Part shown: in pieces, positions 37,562-48,590 of the stretch
How the letters are laid out: the number at the start of each line of letters is the position of its first letter
Numbering within the stretch: the stretch's first letter is position 1
Origin: Casuarina equisetifolia
Lineage: Eukaryota > Streptophyta > Magnoliopsida > Fagales > Casuarinaceae
Direction: 5' to 3'
NCBI GenBank assembly: GCA_028551475.1
Contig: CM052357.1
Coordinates: 24,284,451-24,348,450, forward strand
DNA: 64,000 bases
Notes under the pieces: generated by a model
What the model saw: the letters and a program-made list of their open reading frames with translations, nothing else
Databases searched by the model: none
What the model was told of the DNA's origin: nothing
Program-made: the position numbers and the translations under genes

Positions 37562-38445
37562 GTACATTTTGACTTACCTTTGTTTCCTATCCATCGATTA
37601 GAATAGTTTCAATGCTTTCGTCTTGCTTCAGTTTGCCGCTGCTAGATATCAATAAAACGATCTTCTGATTCGCTGGAGCCTTCATTAGTGAAATGGTTGT
37701 TTAATCCTCTCCTTTTCTTTTTGGGTTTATGATTAACGAAATGTTTAATCTATTTGCTCTCGTGAACAATGTTTAAAAAAGATTAAAAAAAGGAGTTTCA
37801 GGGATGCGGTTGTGGCAACAATCAGAAAAGTTAAAGCAGATTTCATCGCTACGGTTTTAAGAATAGTTTATCTGGGTTAATCGAAGGCATGACTTTTTTA
37901 AGCATTAGATTGTCAGAATGACTGAGCTCAAACGATTAGGCCATTTCTCATCCAGTATCTCCAGAGTTCTTTTGCATTACCTGAAGATCTTTTCGTTAAA
38001 AGAAAACAAAGATCAAACTGCTCCTGCTGGGATTTCGCCCACGCCAAAAGTGATTGGCCATGTATTTGGTTTTATTAGTGACTGAGGTTTATGATCTTTA
38101 GCTTGCAAATTTTAAGATGGGCCTTTCAGTTTTTAACATGATATTCGAGTATTTTATCTTAGGCCTTCTGTACCAATAGTTAAAAGAGGCTTTCTATATT
38201 AGTTAAATATCACTTCCTTAGGTGAAGGGAGTATTTCGTCCCACACCATTTATGGCCATATGTCTGAACTTATTAATGGCCGAGACCTTTCTGTTCCTCA
38301 ATAAAGTTCATAAAAACATGTTAAGATGTCAATGGGACATTGTTAACCATGTCTGTTATTGCCTTCCTTCGGTCATGACGAAGTTTCATAAGTTTCTTTT
38401 CGTAGAATGTCTGATAGCCGAACTGATGTCCACTTGGACCTGCAG
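37562..38445 (+). other. Probable 5'-leader intron of IPK2
   Basis: CTCTAAG|gtacat at 37,561/37,562 and a pyrimidine-containing acctgcag|GAGG at 38,445/38,446 bound an 884-nt intron upstream of the start codon. Plant IPK2 genes commonly have an intronless coding region and an intron in the leader. The leader exon would start somewhere between about 37,270 and 37,500, very close to the divergent amidase ATG at 37,210. Confidence 0.5.
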
Positions 38446-38548
38446 GAGGTGCTTTTTTCCATTATATTTGATTAAGACAGTTACAAGGATAAATAAGTCC
38501 AAGACAACAAGTAGTGACTTTTGTGTGAGGTTCCTAGTCCCCTTTACC

Positions 38549-39412
38549 ATGCTTAAGGTCCCAGATCATCAGGTTGCAGGCCACGAGGCCCGTGGTGGAA
38601 AGCTCGGTCCTTTGGTAGATGATTCAGGAAACTTCTACAAGCCTCTTCAAAATGATGATCGTGGATCCACTGAGAAGGCATTCTATATTTCGTTCTCTTC
38701 CAACGACAAGGTCCCAAATCACATCCGTAGATTCTTCCCTAAATTTCACGGGATCCGGCGTATAGAAGCATCAGATGGGTCTGGGCTCCAGCCCCATCTT
38801 GTGTTGCAGGATGTTGTCTCAAGGTACCGTAATCCATCTGTCATGGACATTAAGATCGGATCCAGAACATGGGATCCCGAAGCCTCAGAGGAGTACATCC
38901 AGAAGTGCCTTCAGAAAGACAGAGAGTCGACGACAGTTGCCCTGGGGTTTAGGATATCTGGATTGCAGATACGTGGGAGCCAAGAATCTGACTCCTGGAA
39001 GCCTGATAAGAAGCTTATTAAGAACTTTACTGCCAACGACGTTGGTTTAGTTCTGAGGAAGTTTGTTTCTTCCAACGCGTCCGCGGGTTCAGATATAGAT
39101 CCTAATTGTTCTTTTGCATCAACTGTTTATGGTGGTTCTGCTGGAATTTTGGCGCAGCTGTCCGAGCTCAAAGAATGGTTCGAGGATCAAACTATTTTCC
39201 ATTTCAATGCTTGTTCAGTTCTTATGATCTATGATAAGGAATCCGGTGCTGAAGTTAAACTTGTTGATTTTGCACATGTCGTGGAAGGCAAGGGCATTAT
39301 TGATCATAACTTCTTAGGTGGGCTCTGTTCTTTGATGAAGTTTGTCTCTGATATTGTGACCTGCTCGGATCAGTGTCCAACAGAATCTAACAATTCTGAC
39401 TTTCAGAAATGA
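38549..39412 (+). CDS. IPK2: Inositol polyphosphate multikinase (IPK2)
   Basis: Phosphorylates Ins(1,4,5)P3 and InsP4 on the 6- and 3-positions on the way to InsP5/InsP6; in plants it acts in the nucleus and cytoplasm and affects phytate synthesis and signalling. It is a single exon of 287 residues, the usual plant length. The start MLKVPDHQVAGH matches the plant family N-terminus. A longer upstream open frame from a GTG at 38,222 is the spliced-out leader, not coding. Visible motifs: the inositol-binding PSVMDIKIG (96-104, D100 and K102), a VALGFRISG segment (130-138) in the place of the family SSLL region, and the ATP/Mg site LVDFAHV (238-244, D240) followed by IDHNFLGGL (251-259). No defect is seen. 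It lies between amidase copies 1 and 2 on the opposite strand. Confidence 0.95.
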   Translation: MLKVPDHQVAGHEARGGKLGPLVDDSGNFYKPLQNDDRGSTEKAFYISFSSNDKVPNHIRRFFPKFHGIRRIEASDGSGLQPHLVLQDVVSRYRNPSVMDIKIGSRTWDPEASEEYIQKCLQKDRESTTVALGFRISGLQIRGSQESDSWKPDKKLIKNFTANDVGLVLRKFVSSNASAGSDIDPNCSFASTVYGGSAGILAQLSELKEWFEDQTIFHFNACSVLMIYDKESGAEVKLVDFAHVVEGKGIIDHNFLGGLCSLMKFVSDIVTCSDQCPTESNNSDFQK

Positions 39413-41096
39413 GCAGAACTTTCCTCCAATATAGGCATTGTCAAGTCACGCTAGAGCCTGTGGCTTCTCTCTACAGCACTAGTGTGATGTTCTGAAATCT
39501 AAGTACCCCTAAGGCTTATGTTACTTTCAACTTCAATTGGACTCCTGTTTTTAATGCTGATTGGATCCACTGCATGCTTGACTATCTCAAAGACTTTTCC
39601 CGGCAATGTTGTTTTGAGTTTGGATTGCAGCGGTATATGGAGACAAAAAAGCCATTGAATTTTCATGTTCCGTGCTTACAGCATCAGTAGTAAAATCGAT
39701 TATGTTCTCAATTCAAGGTTTGGCATGCAGTTTTGGTTAAAAGACGAATATGAATCAAGGACTATGTTATGATGCTATATTAAAAATTGAATATAAACTA
39801 GAAATTGTATTTTATATCAAGTTGAAAATTGAAAATTTCAAGAAGAATGATTTCTTTCAATCTTGATGAACAAATCAAAATTTTGCTTAATATACCTAGA
39901 ATTTAGTAAATTATAATATGAACACTGAAGGACTATCAATTAACTGGAATATATGATTCCTTAATAATTGAATAATAAGGTGAAAAATAACTAATTAATA
40001 ATTTGTATATCAAAACTAACTAATGAGAGCTATCAATTAATTTATAACAACTAACTCTATATAAGTGGGGTGTTGTTGATTTTAAATACAACAAGAACGT
40101 CTATAGCATACCAAAATTTTTGTATTTTCAAAAGTATCTCATGGTATGTCTTGAAATGAATTGTGTAATTACTTGAAAAATAATAAATAAAAGCATTATA
40201 AATGAGCTTGTTGATTGAGTATTGACATCTTGCACAACCATTTTGGAATTATGAGAGCACAACAATGGTTAAATACATCTTGGTAGATTGTTGTGGCACT
40301 CTTATTAGGTTTTGTTGCTTTAAATAGAACACAATATAGATCCTCATCTATACAATTGTTCAAAGGCATATAGTTTGTAGATAATGCAAGACTTTCCAAA
40401 AGTCCTGATTAGAAGTAGAAATAGTAATGGCCTGTTTTATCTTATTTTTTTCACAGAAGTCCTCAAATTCTATTAATGAAAGTACTAATTTGTTATTTAA
40501 AAAATAATTAAAAAAAATCATGCAATAATTCCAAGCAAAAAAAAAATTAATTCTGATATACTGTCGGAACTAAAATTTGATTCATTTACTTTTTTAGCTT
40601 ACCTACCTTCTTAGGCCTGTATATATAGATTGACAGATAAACGGCGTTTTCTAACTCTTGTAAGGATTCCCTTAGGTTGACTCGTCTGCTATGAAAATGA
40701 GGCTTTATTTCAGAACTCTTTAGTTCTGATGGAGACCGCAAACAGCCTAACCTTTTGGTTGATGTTTTCTATCCATCCCTTTCCCTTGAACCGCCTACTC
40801 ATCAATAAAAGAAATTCGGATGAAAGAAAAAATGGGCAGCAAAATTACCTGATCATGGGCCAAAAATTTTCTTTACTTAATCATAGTTGCTTACTTCCAA
40901 GCCTTGCAACCCAGCACATCATAAGATTATGGCCTCTCAAAATATCAACGTTCTGTCCCACGCTTACATAATAAGATTTATTAGCCTGTCCAAGATGGGC
41001 ACTACGTGATGGAACTCGTGTACTACAATAAACTTGGTCCAGCATCACATCATTGGTGCAACCATAATTCAGGCTCACATCAAAAGATGCAACAGT
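39413..41096. other. Intergenic region between IPK2 and amidase copy 2
   Basis: The first few hundred bases should be the IPK2 3' UTR. From about 39,780 to 40,560 the DNA is very AT-rich, with ctctatataagtgg near 40,045 and catggtatgtctt near 40,140 that vaguely recall an LTR end and primer site, but no target duplication or partner LTR was seen. No gene is recognised. Confidence 0.4.
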
Positions 41097-44000
41097 CTAG
41101 GAGGGTGTAGCGGTAGGTAGATTTCGAATCATGTCGTTTGGCCCAAGATCATCAATAGGTGGGCGTTGTTTGTGGTGATCAGTAACAGATTGGTATGCCA
41201 TTGCTAGTGCCAGAGCCTGCAAATAGAAAGAATATGAATCAGCTTGGTTCCAGGACTTTGTTCATGATAGTGGAAATCTCTACTTAATGGTCGATCAGAA
41301 TTCAGTGCTTAAAGGGGTTACTGGTTTACTTGACATGCAGTCAAGTTCATATGATATCAGAGCTCCAAGGTTGTCAGATATCGAACAACTAATGGTGCAA
41401 CACAGTAAATGGAGCTGGTAAGAATAATTCCAAAAATCTAACAGGGTGAAGTACAGAGACAGGGTCATTGAAAAATAACTTGATATGGAGCTCAAAGAGA
41501 TTGTCTACTTGCTGCCCGAATCAATAAAGGAGAAAAAGATAACAGATCCTGCTTACAATGTGATCATTATGAGGAGGTGCATATATGCCGGTGGTGATGG
41601 AGGTTCTCCGCCGGCTACCAGTGGAAGGTGGATTCGATATGTTAGTAAATCCCGTTGGAACAACAATTACAGGCATACCCACAAGATTTCCCATGCAAAC
41701 TCTCTCCCAGTCAGTTACATTGCCAATGAATGCATCAACAGTAAAACTTTCTCTTACTTCCCGGATTAACTTTCCCCGTGCTCTTTGTGCCTGTGGATAA
41801 TGATGGAAAGTAATCAACTCAAAAAACTACTAAAATCAGAGATTGTTCCAGTTAAAATTCTACAGGCCTATGTAAACTAAATCTCAACGCTTCAGTGACC
41901 CATTAGCTACTGGTCAGTCACAATCCCAATGAGATCGTTTTGAAAACCTCAGAAGCCGAAGACAAGAAATTCAAGACAATTTTATTGTGGATATCTCTGA
42001 TGATCCCGCTTACATCTACCAGAGCAGGTGCATGAACTCACATTAAAAGGCCCACACACAGCCAACGTATCGGCCTCTGATTTTTCTTTTTCACAAATCC
42101 CTGTGGCCTACTGGTAGATTAGTTGCCTGGAAACTGGTGCTTACTTACAAGAAAGTACAATATCAACGTTGTAGTGGAAATCCTAAATGAACAAGGAATC
42201 TTTTATAACACAGGGAAATCGAAGATTCTTTATTGACAGACGATGAATTCAATTTTGTTTAATTTGTTGCAGGGGCTCAATAAAGGCTACAATAGACCTC
42301 CCAGAAAGCTAAGCAACACTATATCGTAGATAAAAGAAATCTATTCTTGATCTGTTGAAATAGAAGCTAGTTGAAGTGTTAGGCCCCATGATTAGTGGCA
42401 ATAATGTTTCTCTATTTCATAAGCATACAATGTATGGCAGAAACTTCCGCAATATAATCAGTAAACCAGATCAAACACAAAAGCTCCTATTATTCTAAAA
42501 GTCAATCGAATAGAGACCTGAACAAAGTCTACAGCTGGAATCATGCGGGCATGGCGGAGCTCAGTAGGCCATTGATCTTGAGCTTCATATTCATCATCCT
42601 GCCCTGAACGCTGCCACTCATCAAAGTGAGCCAACATATCAATGTCCATTGTAAAATTTAGGATTCCTTGAACAGAGTCGACTACATAATTCAGTTTGAA
42701 TGGAACCACATTAACACCCTTGGATGCAAGAACGTGGACAACCTGGAATGCAATCATGTGAACCGCTTGAAGGATGAAAAGAAAAAAGAAAATATCAAGC
42801 AATAGTGTCCATAAGGTATGGTGAGTGTCATCTGGTATGAACCCTTAACTCCAGTGAACAGTTTGGACAACTAACCTCCATCTCAGCATCATCAAGATAT
42901 CCAACAGTAAGCTTAGTGATGTCAACCACGAATGGGTCACCAAGGGGACTGTTTCTGGATGAGGGATCATCTGGATCCTTACCCCGAATGGCATCTAGAA
43001 TGAGAGTGCAATCTATGGCACTTCTACAGAATGGACCAAGCTTGTCCTGGTAACCAAATGGTATGTAAGTTTAATTAATAACCACAACCTTGCTTAAAAA
43101 TATACCAAAGGCATAGAAGAAGGTCAAGAAGTACCAAGCTTTCTGATATGCTCATTACACCACTTCGACCAACAGTTCCAAATGTTGGGCGTAAAGCCGT
43201 CACACCACAACGAGCAGCGGGGTGGGTTATAGAGCCAGCTGTTTCCGAACCAATTGCAAATGGAACCATACCTGAGGTAAGGAGGGAAAAGGAAAAGTCA
43301 GTTAAGGCAACACAGGATCCTACTTCCATTTTCTGTTCCCAGCCTTCAACGAAATCCACAAATCCAAGTTCAACTGACAGCTGCAAGAGAAAACTTTGGT
43401 ATAGAAGTACAAGTCGCTATAAATAAGTAAAATCACTTTTAATGATGAAGAGCACCACAGAGAGGTGTTGGGTCAAGCAATCCTGAAAACGACTAATAAA
43501 AGTAAAATAAGGAAGTAGACAAAATGCTAACAGCTCAAAAAATGAATGATACCTGCTGAGGTGCATGCAGCAGATCCAGCGGATGAACCTGATGAAAATT
43601 TCTCTATGTTCCATGGGTTTCTTGTCCTACCACCATACCAGATGTCATTACACCCAAGAGATCCAGAGACAAGCTTTGCAACGAGAACTGCCCCTGCAAC
43701 CTTCAATCTATATACCAAACAGAATCACAAGCTGGCAAAATACCACCTATCATATACTTTTAGCTGCGAGTTTGCACTTTTGAACATGCTTACTACCTCT
43801 TGTATACCCAAGCTTCAATGTCAACAACTTGATCTTTGAAAGTTTTTGAACCCCAAGTTGTTCTATACTGGGGTACTGAAATTATATCCTTCAACCCATA
43901 AGGGATTCCATGGAGTGGACCTGTGGAACAAACTAACATTTAGTCTAAGAATATGCGCCTAGAAATAAAGAACAGGATAAAAAGAAAAGGAAACTTTATG

Positions 44001-46448
44001 TTTTAAAATGCATGTGATACCCCAAATGTCATCTAGGTAAAAAAAAAAAACAATGCTAGCTTGAGCTAGAATAACTTTTATTAAAATAATGAAGAAACTG
44101 TCACCCATATTTTAACACTACAATAAATGAATATGAATACGATAGAGGGTGACTTGATACTGCACGAGACATTAAAATTAGAGTTGATTTGGTAATTGTT
44201 CTCTAGGTATATTATATTCCATAATATCTGCTCGGGTATATGGTTCCATAATATCTGCTAGGCCAAATTTTATGGTGCCTTCATCTAGAGAGTTAAACCA
44301 TTATTCATAATTACTCCTAAATTAAACCACAGAAAAATATGATGCTACTCTGAGTATAGGATCAAAATACTTCAAAAGAGATTTACCCAGATAAACCCCT
44401 TGAGCAAGCAACTTGTCAGCCTCCTTTGCTTGCTTGTATGCAAGTTCTTCAGTATACGAGACCACAGCTTCAAGAACATGATTATACCTGGTGTTATTTC
44501 CATAATGCATCTGAGACAGGGATGTTATATATCATATGAAAACATAGGTCAATGGGATGCTTTTCTACTCGCTATACCTTTTCAACCTCTTCAAAAAAAA
44601 TATGAGCAAGTTCCTCCGAAGTAATCTGTTTTGTCTTAATTAGTTCCCCTAATTCAAGAACCTGATGAACAAGCAATCAAAATTTAAAATTGGAAAAGAT
44701 GAGGGAAAATAATGAGACAGGTCATGTTGGGGTCTACAGAGAGGAACAGGGCAACAACAGACTTACACTCATGAAGGCAATATCTTCCTCACTCTCCGGT
44801 CTCTTAGTGCCAGATATAGAAGGATAATTAAATCTTTTGCTTATGCATTGTGATTGCTCACCGTCCCACTCAGGATTGAACACCAAAGAAAATGGATAAT
44901 GCAGTCCTCCATTGACAGAAGCAACCAATTTCCGGTTGGTTCTCATTACAGGGATATTAAACCGTTTCACACCCTTGACGATCTCTGGAATCTAAGTCGG
45001 ACAGAGATATTACATTATTTTGGGTTAAAACTTCCCATTACGGCATGGATTATTTAAAATATCTAAAGTGACTGAAAACAGGATGAGTTACAAATTTGTC
45101 GAAATTACCTTTTCATTGTTGAAAAAGTTGGCATCAAATAAGTCAAACACATATGCAGAGGATGAAACTTCATTAGTCTTTCTGAAAATCTCACTGTCGT
45201 CTCTCACCTGTTTTACGAATGTTAGGATGCAAAAAGAGATCTGATTATGCAAAAAAATGGAAGGATCCAAAAGTAAATCGATGGTATTATAGATTCTCCA
45301 CCAAGTGAGTACTGAAACCAACAGTGATTCCCAGGATGTCACAGAGTAATCCACCTTGGAGACTTGATGTGGTGAATATCCAAATAAACACAACTAGGTC
45401 TTGAAAGAGTTTTCGCCACTTCAAGCCTACAAGAAGTGCTATTATATCGTCGCATAACACAGATTCGGGAAATCTTCGTAAACACAATTTGAGTCACTTC
45501 CAGCAAAATAATTTAGCAAAACATGGTCGGAATAAGATGCATGGAGGGAAAAATAATTGAAGTAGTATGACAAAAGCCATTTATAGCATGTTTCCCATTT
45601 ATGGGTTTAAGCAACAGTTCTTTTACTTTCTTTAATCTTTTGGCAAGCAAGTCGAAGCTGCTTTCCTAGACAAACGCATCAGAACCCTTTCAAATTATTT
45701 AAGAAAAGCAATAATTTCAGATTCTTTCCTTCGATATTTTAAATAACTAGAAAATATAATGAACTTCTGCATGGATGCGATGTATTCGTAATCCTGAATG
45801 CTAAACCTCTAAAACCTCAAACTATGGTCATATTTTTTAAGACAATAATGGAGCAAATCTCAATTAGTCAGGTAGTAATATGTGTACAAGAGTAGAAGTG
45901 CAGAACAAGTCCTTTTATTTATATAATACAGATTATGAAAAGAAAAAATAGAACAAAGATTCTGAAGCTAACCACAAAATGAATGAATAAACCCCACAAA
46001 TTCCAGGTGAAAAAGAAAGTTGACTTTTGGCATAGTCATTGAAGCAAATCAGAGGAAGACATAGATCGAACGTGAGGGACTGGAGATAGAATCCAGTTGT
46101 AAAGAAAAGAAGAAGACGCAAACAGCTCATCAACTAGGTAAGTTCTCACGGATGCTCATTTGGTAAAAATCAAGATAAATTTATACCTGGAAACAAAGAG
46201 GGAGAAAGAGAGTTACCATCTTTGAAGCAGTGGGAGCAAAGTCGGGGCAAGTGGAGGTGGTGGGCAGGGACCCAGGATGATATGGAACAGCTGGGCCAGA
46301 ATCCCGACGGCGAAGAATCACCCCAAAGAGTAACCAGAACGAAAATCAGTCCCGGTAGAACTATTTGTCTTGACAAGCTCGTTTGGAAGTGAGAAGACCC
46401 CGCGTCATCAAGAGGCCAACCGCAACACAGGGATGGAGAAAAGGACAC
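41097..46448 (-). pseudogene. Amidase signature-family pseudogene, copy 2
   Basis: A tandem relative of copy 1 with matching exons: 41097-41216, 41557-41790, 42518-42742, 42876-43046, 43135-43271, 43553-43707, 43797-43920, 44387-44487, 44578-44661, 44767-44991, 45109-45207, 46217-46448. The splice sites around the active-site exons are canonical, and GIPYGLKD, GSSAGS and ETAGS are kept. Lesions: (1) a one-base loss in the first exon puts the copy-1 start out of frame; (2) about 160 bp is deleted, fusing the 48-bp exon to the next and removing the intron between (junction in 45,195-45,207); (3) an extra base in an A-run at 44,593-44,600 makes that exon 84 instead of 83 nt, a frameshift before the catalytic lysine; (4) an early stop at 41,097-41,099 shortens the C-terminus. 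It is likely non-functional unless alternatively started and spliced. Confidence 0.85.
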
Positions 46449-47321
46449 GTTTCTCTCGGTTCATAGCAGTCAGTTCGAAGTAGCCGCGACAGTTAAAGTG
46501 GGTCAAGGGGAAAGTCCTAAAAGTAGGTGTTGTGTGGAAGCGAGATGACAGTTATTTGATCTTATAACTAATAATATTTTTTTATTAATATTTTAAAGTT
46601 TTAGAATAAATTATTGTAATATAATATAATATTAAAATTAAGGATAAATTTCTATTTTGTAATTTTTTATATTCTAAAGTTGAATTTCTATTTAGATATA
46701 ATTAATGTACATTGGATAGAAGTGAGAGAAAAGAGAATTAACAAGTTATAAAATGTGGCCGGTTAAATAAATATGATTCTACTACATGCAGCCACTTTTC
46801 AGTTCCATTTCCGGGACAATGATCAAGGAATTTTAGGTCCCATAACTCTTCCTACTCACTTGTACAGACTATTATGCAAAGCCTTTTGTTAAGTACGAGT
46901 AACGTCGCTATTCATAGTAACTGTTTCCCTACTAATTGACAGCGTATCTTATATGAATTTCCAAATACAAGTTGTATAGTTGTGATATCCTTTTCCTGTC
47001 ATGGTTTTGATTTGACAATTCTGGGATTGCTTCTCCGTGACTTAAGGCCCCTATGATATGTGCCATAGATGGTGCAGGCATTTGCTTTCCTGTAATGGCA
47101 AGGAACTCTGCAGGTTCGAAAAGAATGAAAAATGCCTGCAAAAATCTTGTTATTTCAAGTAAAAGGACATATAGGCAACCCAGAGTCAGAATAAATTGAG
47201 ATAATCTTTCTTCGAAGCAATGCGCTTCTTACAACATAATTTATATCAAGTCCAGCAGTGAACTCCAAGCCTCATCATGACTTTCATTTCTGGCAACCTC
47301 AAAGCATGATATGAAGGGCAA
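46449..47321. other. Intergenic region upstream of the germin-like gene
   Basis: An AT-rich stretch (46,560-46,700) is followed by ordinary sequence. On the minus strand 47,135-46,932 reads as an open exon-like piece after a good splice acceptor (tttttgcag|GCATTTTTC), with translation containing FLAITGKQMPAPSMAHIIGA. I cannot name its family; it may be an orphan exon of a lost gene. Confidence 0.4.
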
Positions 47322-47327
47322 TATAAA
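47322..47327 (+). promoter_or_regulatory. TATA box of the germin-like gene
   Basis: tataaa lies 47 nt before the ATG, which would give a short leader of about 15-20 nt. This is compatible with many plant germin-like genes. Confidence 0.55.
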
Positions 47328-47368
47328 GACCAAAGAAGTGGGTTGTAAATTCATAAGAGCAACCGAAG

Positions 47369-47989
47369 ATGAAGTCTCCTCTTCCCTTTCAGATTCTCGG
47401 TTTGCTTGTTATTTGTGGGTATATCAGGATTTCCTTAGCAGATTGCGATAATCTCCGAGACACTTGCCCAACTTCCACTTCAGCAGAACAGACAGTCTTC
47501 ATGAACGGCTTGGCTTGCAAGAATCCAGCCGACGTCAATGTGTCTGATTTCAAGAATTCAGACTTGAACCAACCCGGTGATACAGAAAACATTGACCGCT
47601 CGGCAGTGAGCATTGTCACTGCTGCAGATTTTCCAGGCCTGAATACTCTTGGCCTGTCAATTGCACGAACTGATCTAGAGGTGGATGGCCTGGTAATGCC
47701 CCATTCCCACCCAAGGGCTTCAGAGATGTTCTTTGTCAGAAGCGGTGTTGTTACAGCCGGCTTTATCGATACCAGACAGCAAGTGTTCCACAAGACTCTG
47801 AAGGAAGGTGACGTGTTCGTGTTTCCTCGGGGTCTGCTTCACTTTTGCTATAATACTGGGTATGACAATGCTGTAGTTTTCTCGGTGCTTAATAGCCAGA
47901 ATCCAGGGCTCGTGTCAATCGAAGGTGCTCTGTTCGAGCCAGATAGAGATTCTATAGCTAAGCGAGTGATGGGATTAGTCTCTCGTTAA
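47369..47989 (+). CDS. Germin-like protein (cupin, extracellular)
   Basis: A small secreted glycoprotein of the cell wall; family members are manganese-binding cupins, some with superoxide dismutase or oxalate oxidase activity. It is a single exon of 206 residues. Residues 1-24 form a signal peptide (LGLLVICGY core, cleavage probably after SLA-D). Cysteines at 26, 33 and 50 sit in the N-terminal region where germins form a disulfide. Cupin box 1 is PHSHPRASEMFFVRSG, with metal ligands H112, H114 and E119; box 2 is GDVFVFPRGLLHFCYNTG, with H158. All four ligands are present and no lesion is seen. The sequence resembles germin-like subfamily T more than true oxalate-oxidase germins, but this is from memory. 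Activity cannot be predicted. Confidence 0.9.
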   Translation: MKSPLPFQILGLLVICGYIRISLADCDNLRDTCPTSTSAEQTVFMNGLACKNPADVNVSDFKNSDLNQPGDTENIDRSAVSIVTAADFPGLNTLGLSIARTDLEVDGLVMPHSHPRASEMFFVRSGVVTAGFIDTRQQVFHKTLKEGDVFVFPRGLLHFCYNTGYDNAVVFSVLNSQNPGLVSIEGALFEPDRDSIAKRVMGLVSR

Positions 47990-48590
47990 GGATCAAAATG
48001 TCTATCACATGGAAAATGTGACTCTCCTTTAGATCATCTCGACATAAGAAGAAGTTAGTTTAATGTTTTCAACAATAAAGTTTATGGAATGAATTTGTGG
48101 GCAATAATTACCGCTAGAGGTAGGATTTGGAATTTTAAGTCCTTATTTATTATTTATTTAATGTTGTTGTCGTTCTTCTTCTTCAAAATGAATATTATTG
48201 ATTAATTATAAGACAAAAAATACATATCCTGCAGAATTAGAAAGAGAGAGTTATGTTAAAATATTAAGATATTAAAGTAAGACAGTCTATACCATTAATA
48301 AGCTATACTATGACGATTGACATTTAAATATTTTAAAATAGCTTTACCTAGAAGAATGGAACTAAAACATAAAACGAAAAAAAAAGTAGGGAAAAATAGA
48401 GTCAAAATACGCAATGGGAACATTTTTATATTTGAAAAAGCGGAGAGGCATATTTCTCATATTTTTAAAAAAGAGTTCTCATATTAAAAACACGCCTTCT
48501 TTCATATATATATATATATAAGTCGTACCGAAGCATTGGCTTCAGGCGTTTGTTTGCCACTTTCGCGCCAAATAAGCAAAGCCGAAGGAC
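47990..48590 (+). other. Germin-like 3' end and upstream region of the next gene
   Basis: A polyadenylation-like aataaa occurs at 48,074-48,079, about 85 nt after the germin-like stop. A TA dinucleotide run (48,504-48,520) lies about 70-90 nt before the ATG of the following gene and may be part of its promoter. Nothing else is recognised. Confidence 0.45.
48504..48520. repeat. AT dinucleotide microsatellite
   Basis: An uninterrupted run of about eight AT units lies just upstream of the Treslin-like gene. Confidence 0.85.

Noticed and set aside
37106..37606. Plus-strand 166-codon frame
   Set aside because: It is antisense to amidase exon 1 and lies in the IPK2 leader, with no domain recognised.
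38222..39412. A 396-codon frame starting at a GTG upstream of IPK2
   Set aside because: The first 109 codons match no IPK2 protein and overlap a convincing leader-intron acceptor at 38,445. The family N-terminus MLKVPDHQVAGH begins at 38,549.
39780..40170. Possible additional LTR (TATA-like ctctatataagtgg, then a weak primer-site-like tggtatgtct)
   Set aside because: No paired LTR, target duplication or defined TG...CA boundary could be found.
41097..46448. Amidase copy 2 as a functional gene
   Set aside because: It has an out-of-frame first exon, a homopolymer frameshift before the catalytic lysine exon, and a deletion across an exon-intron-exon segment.
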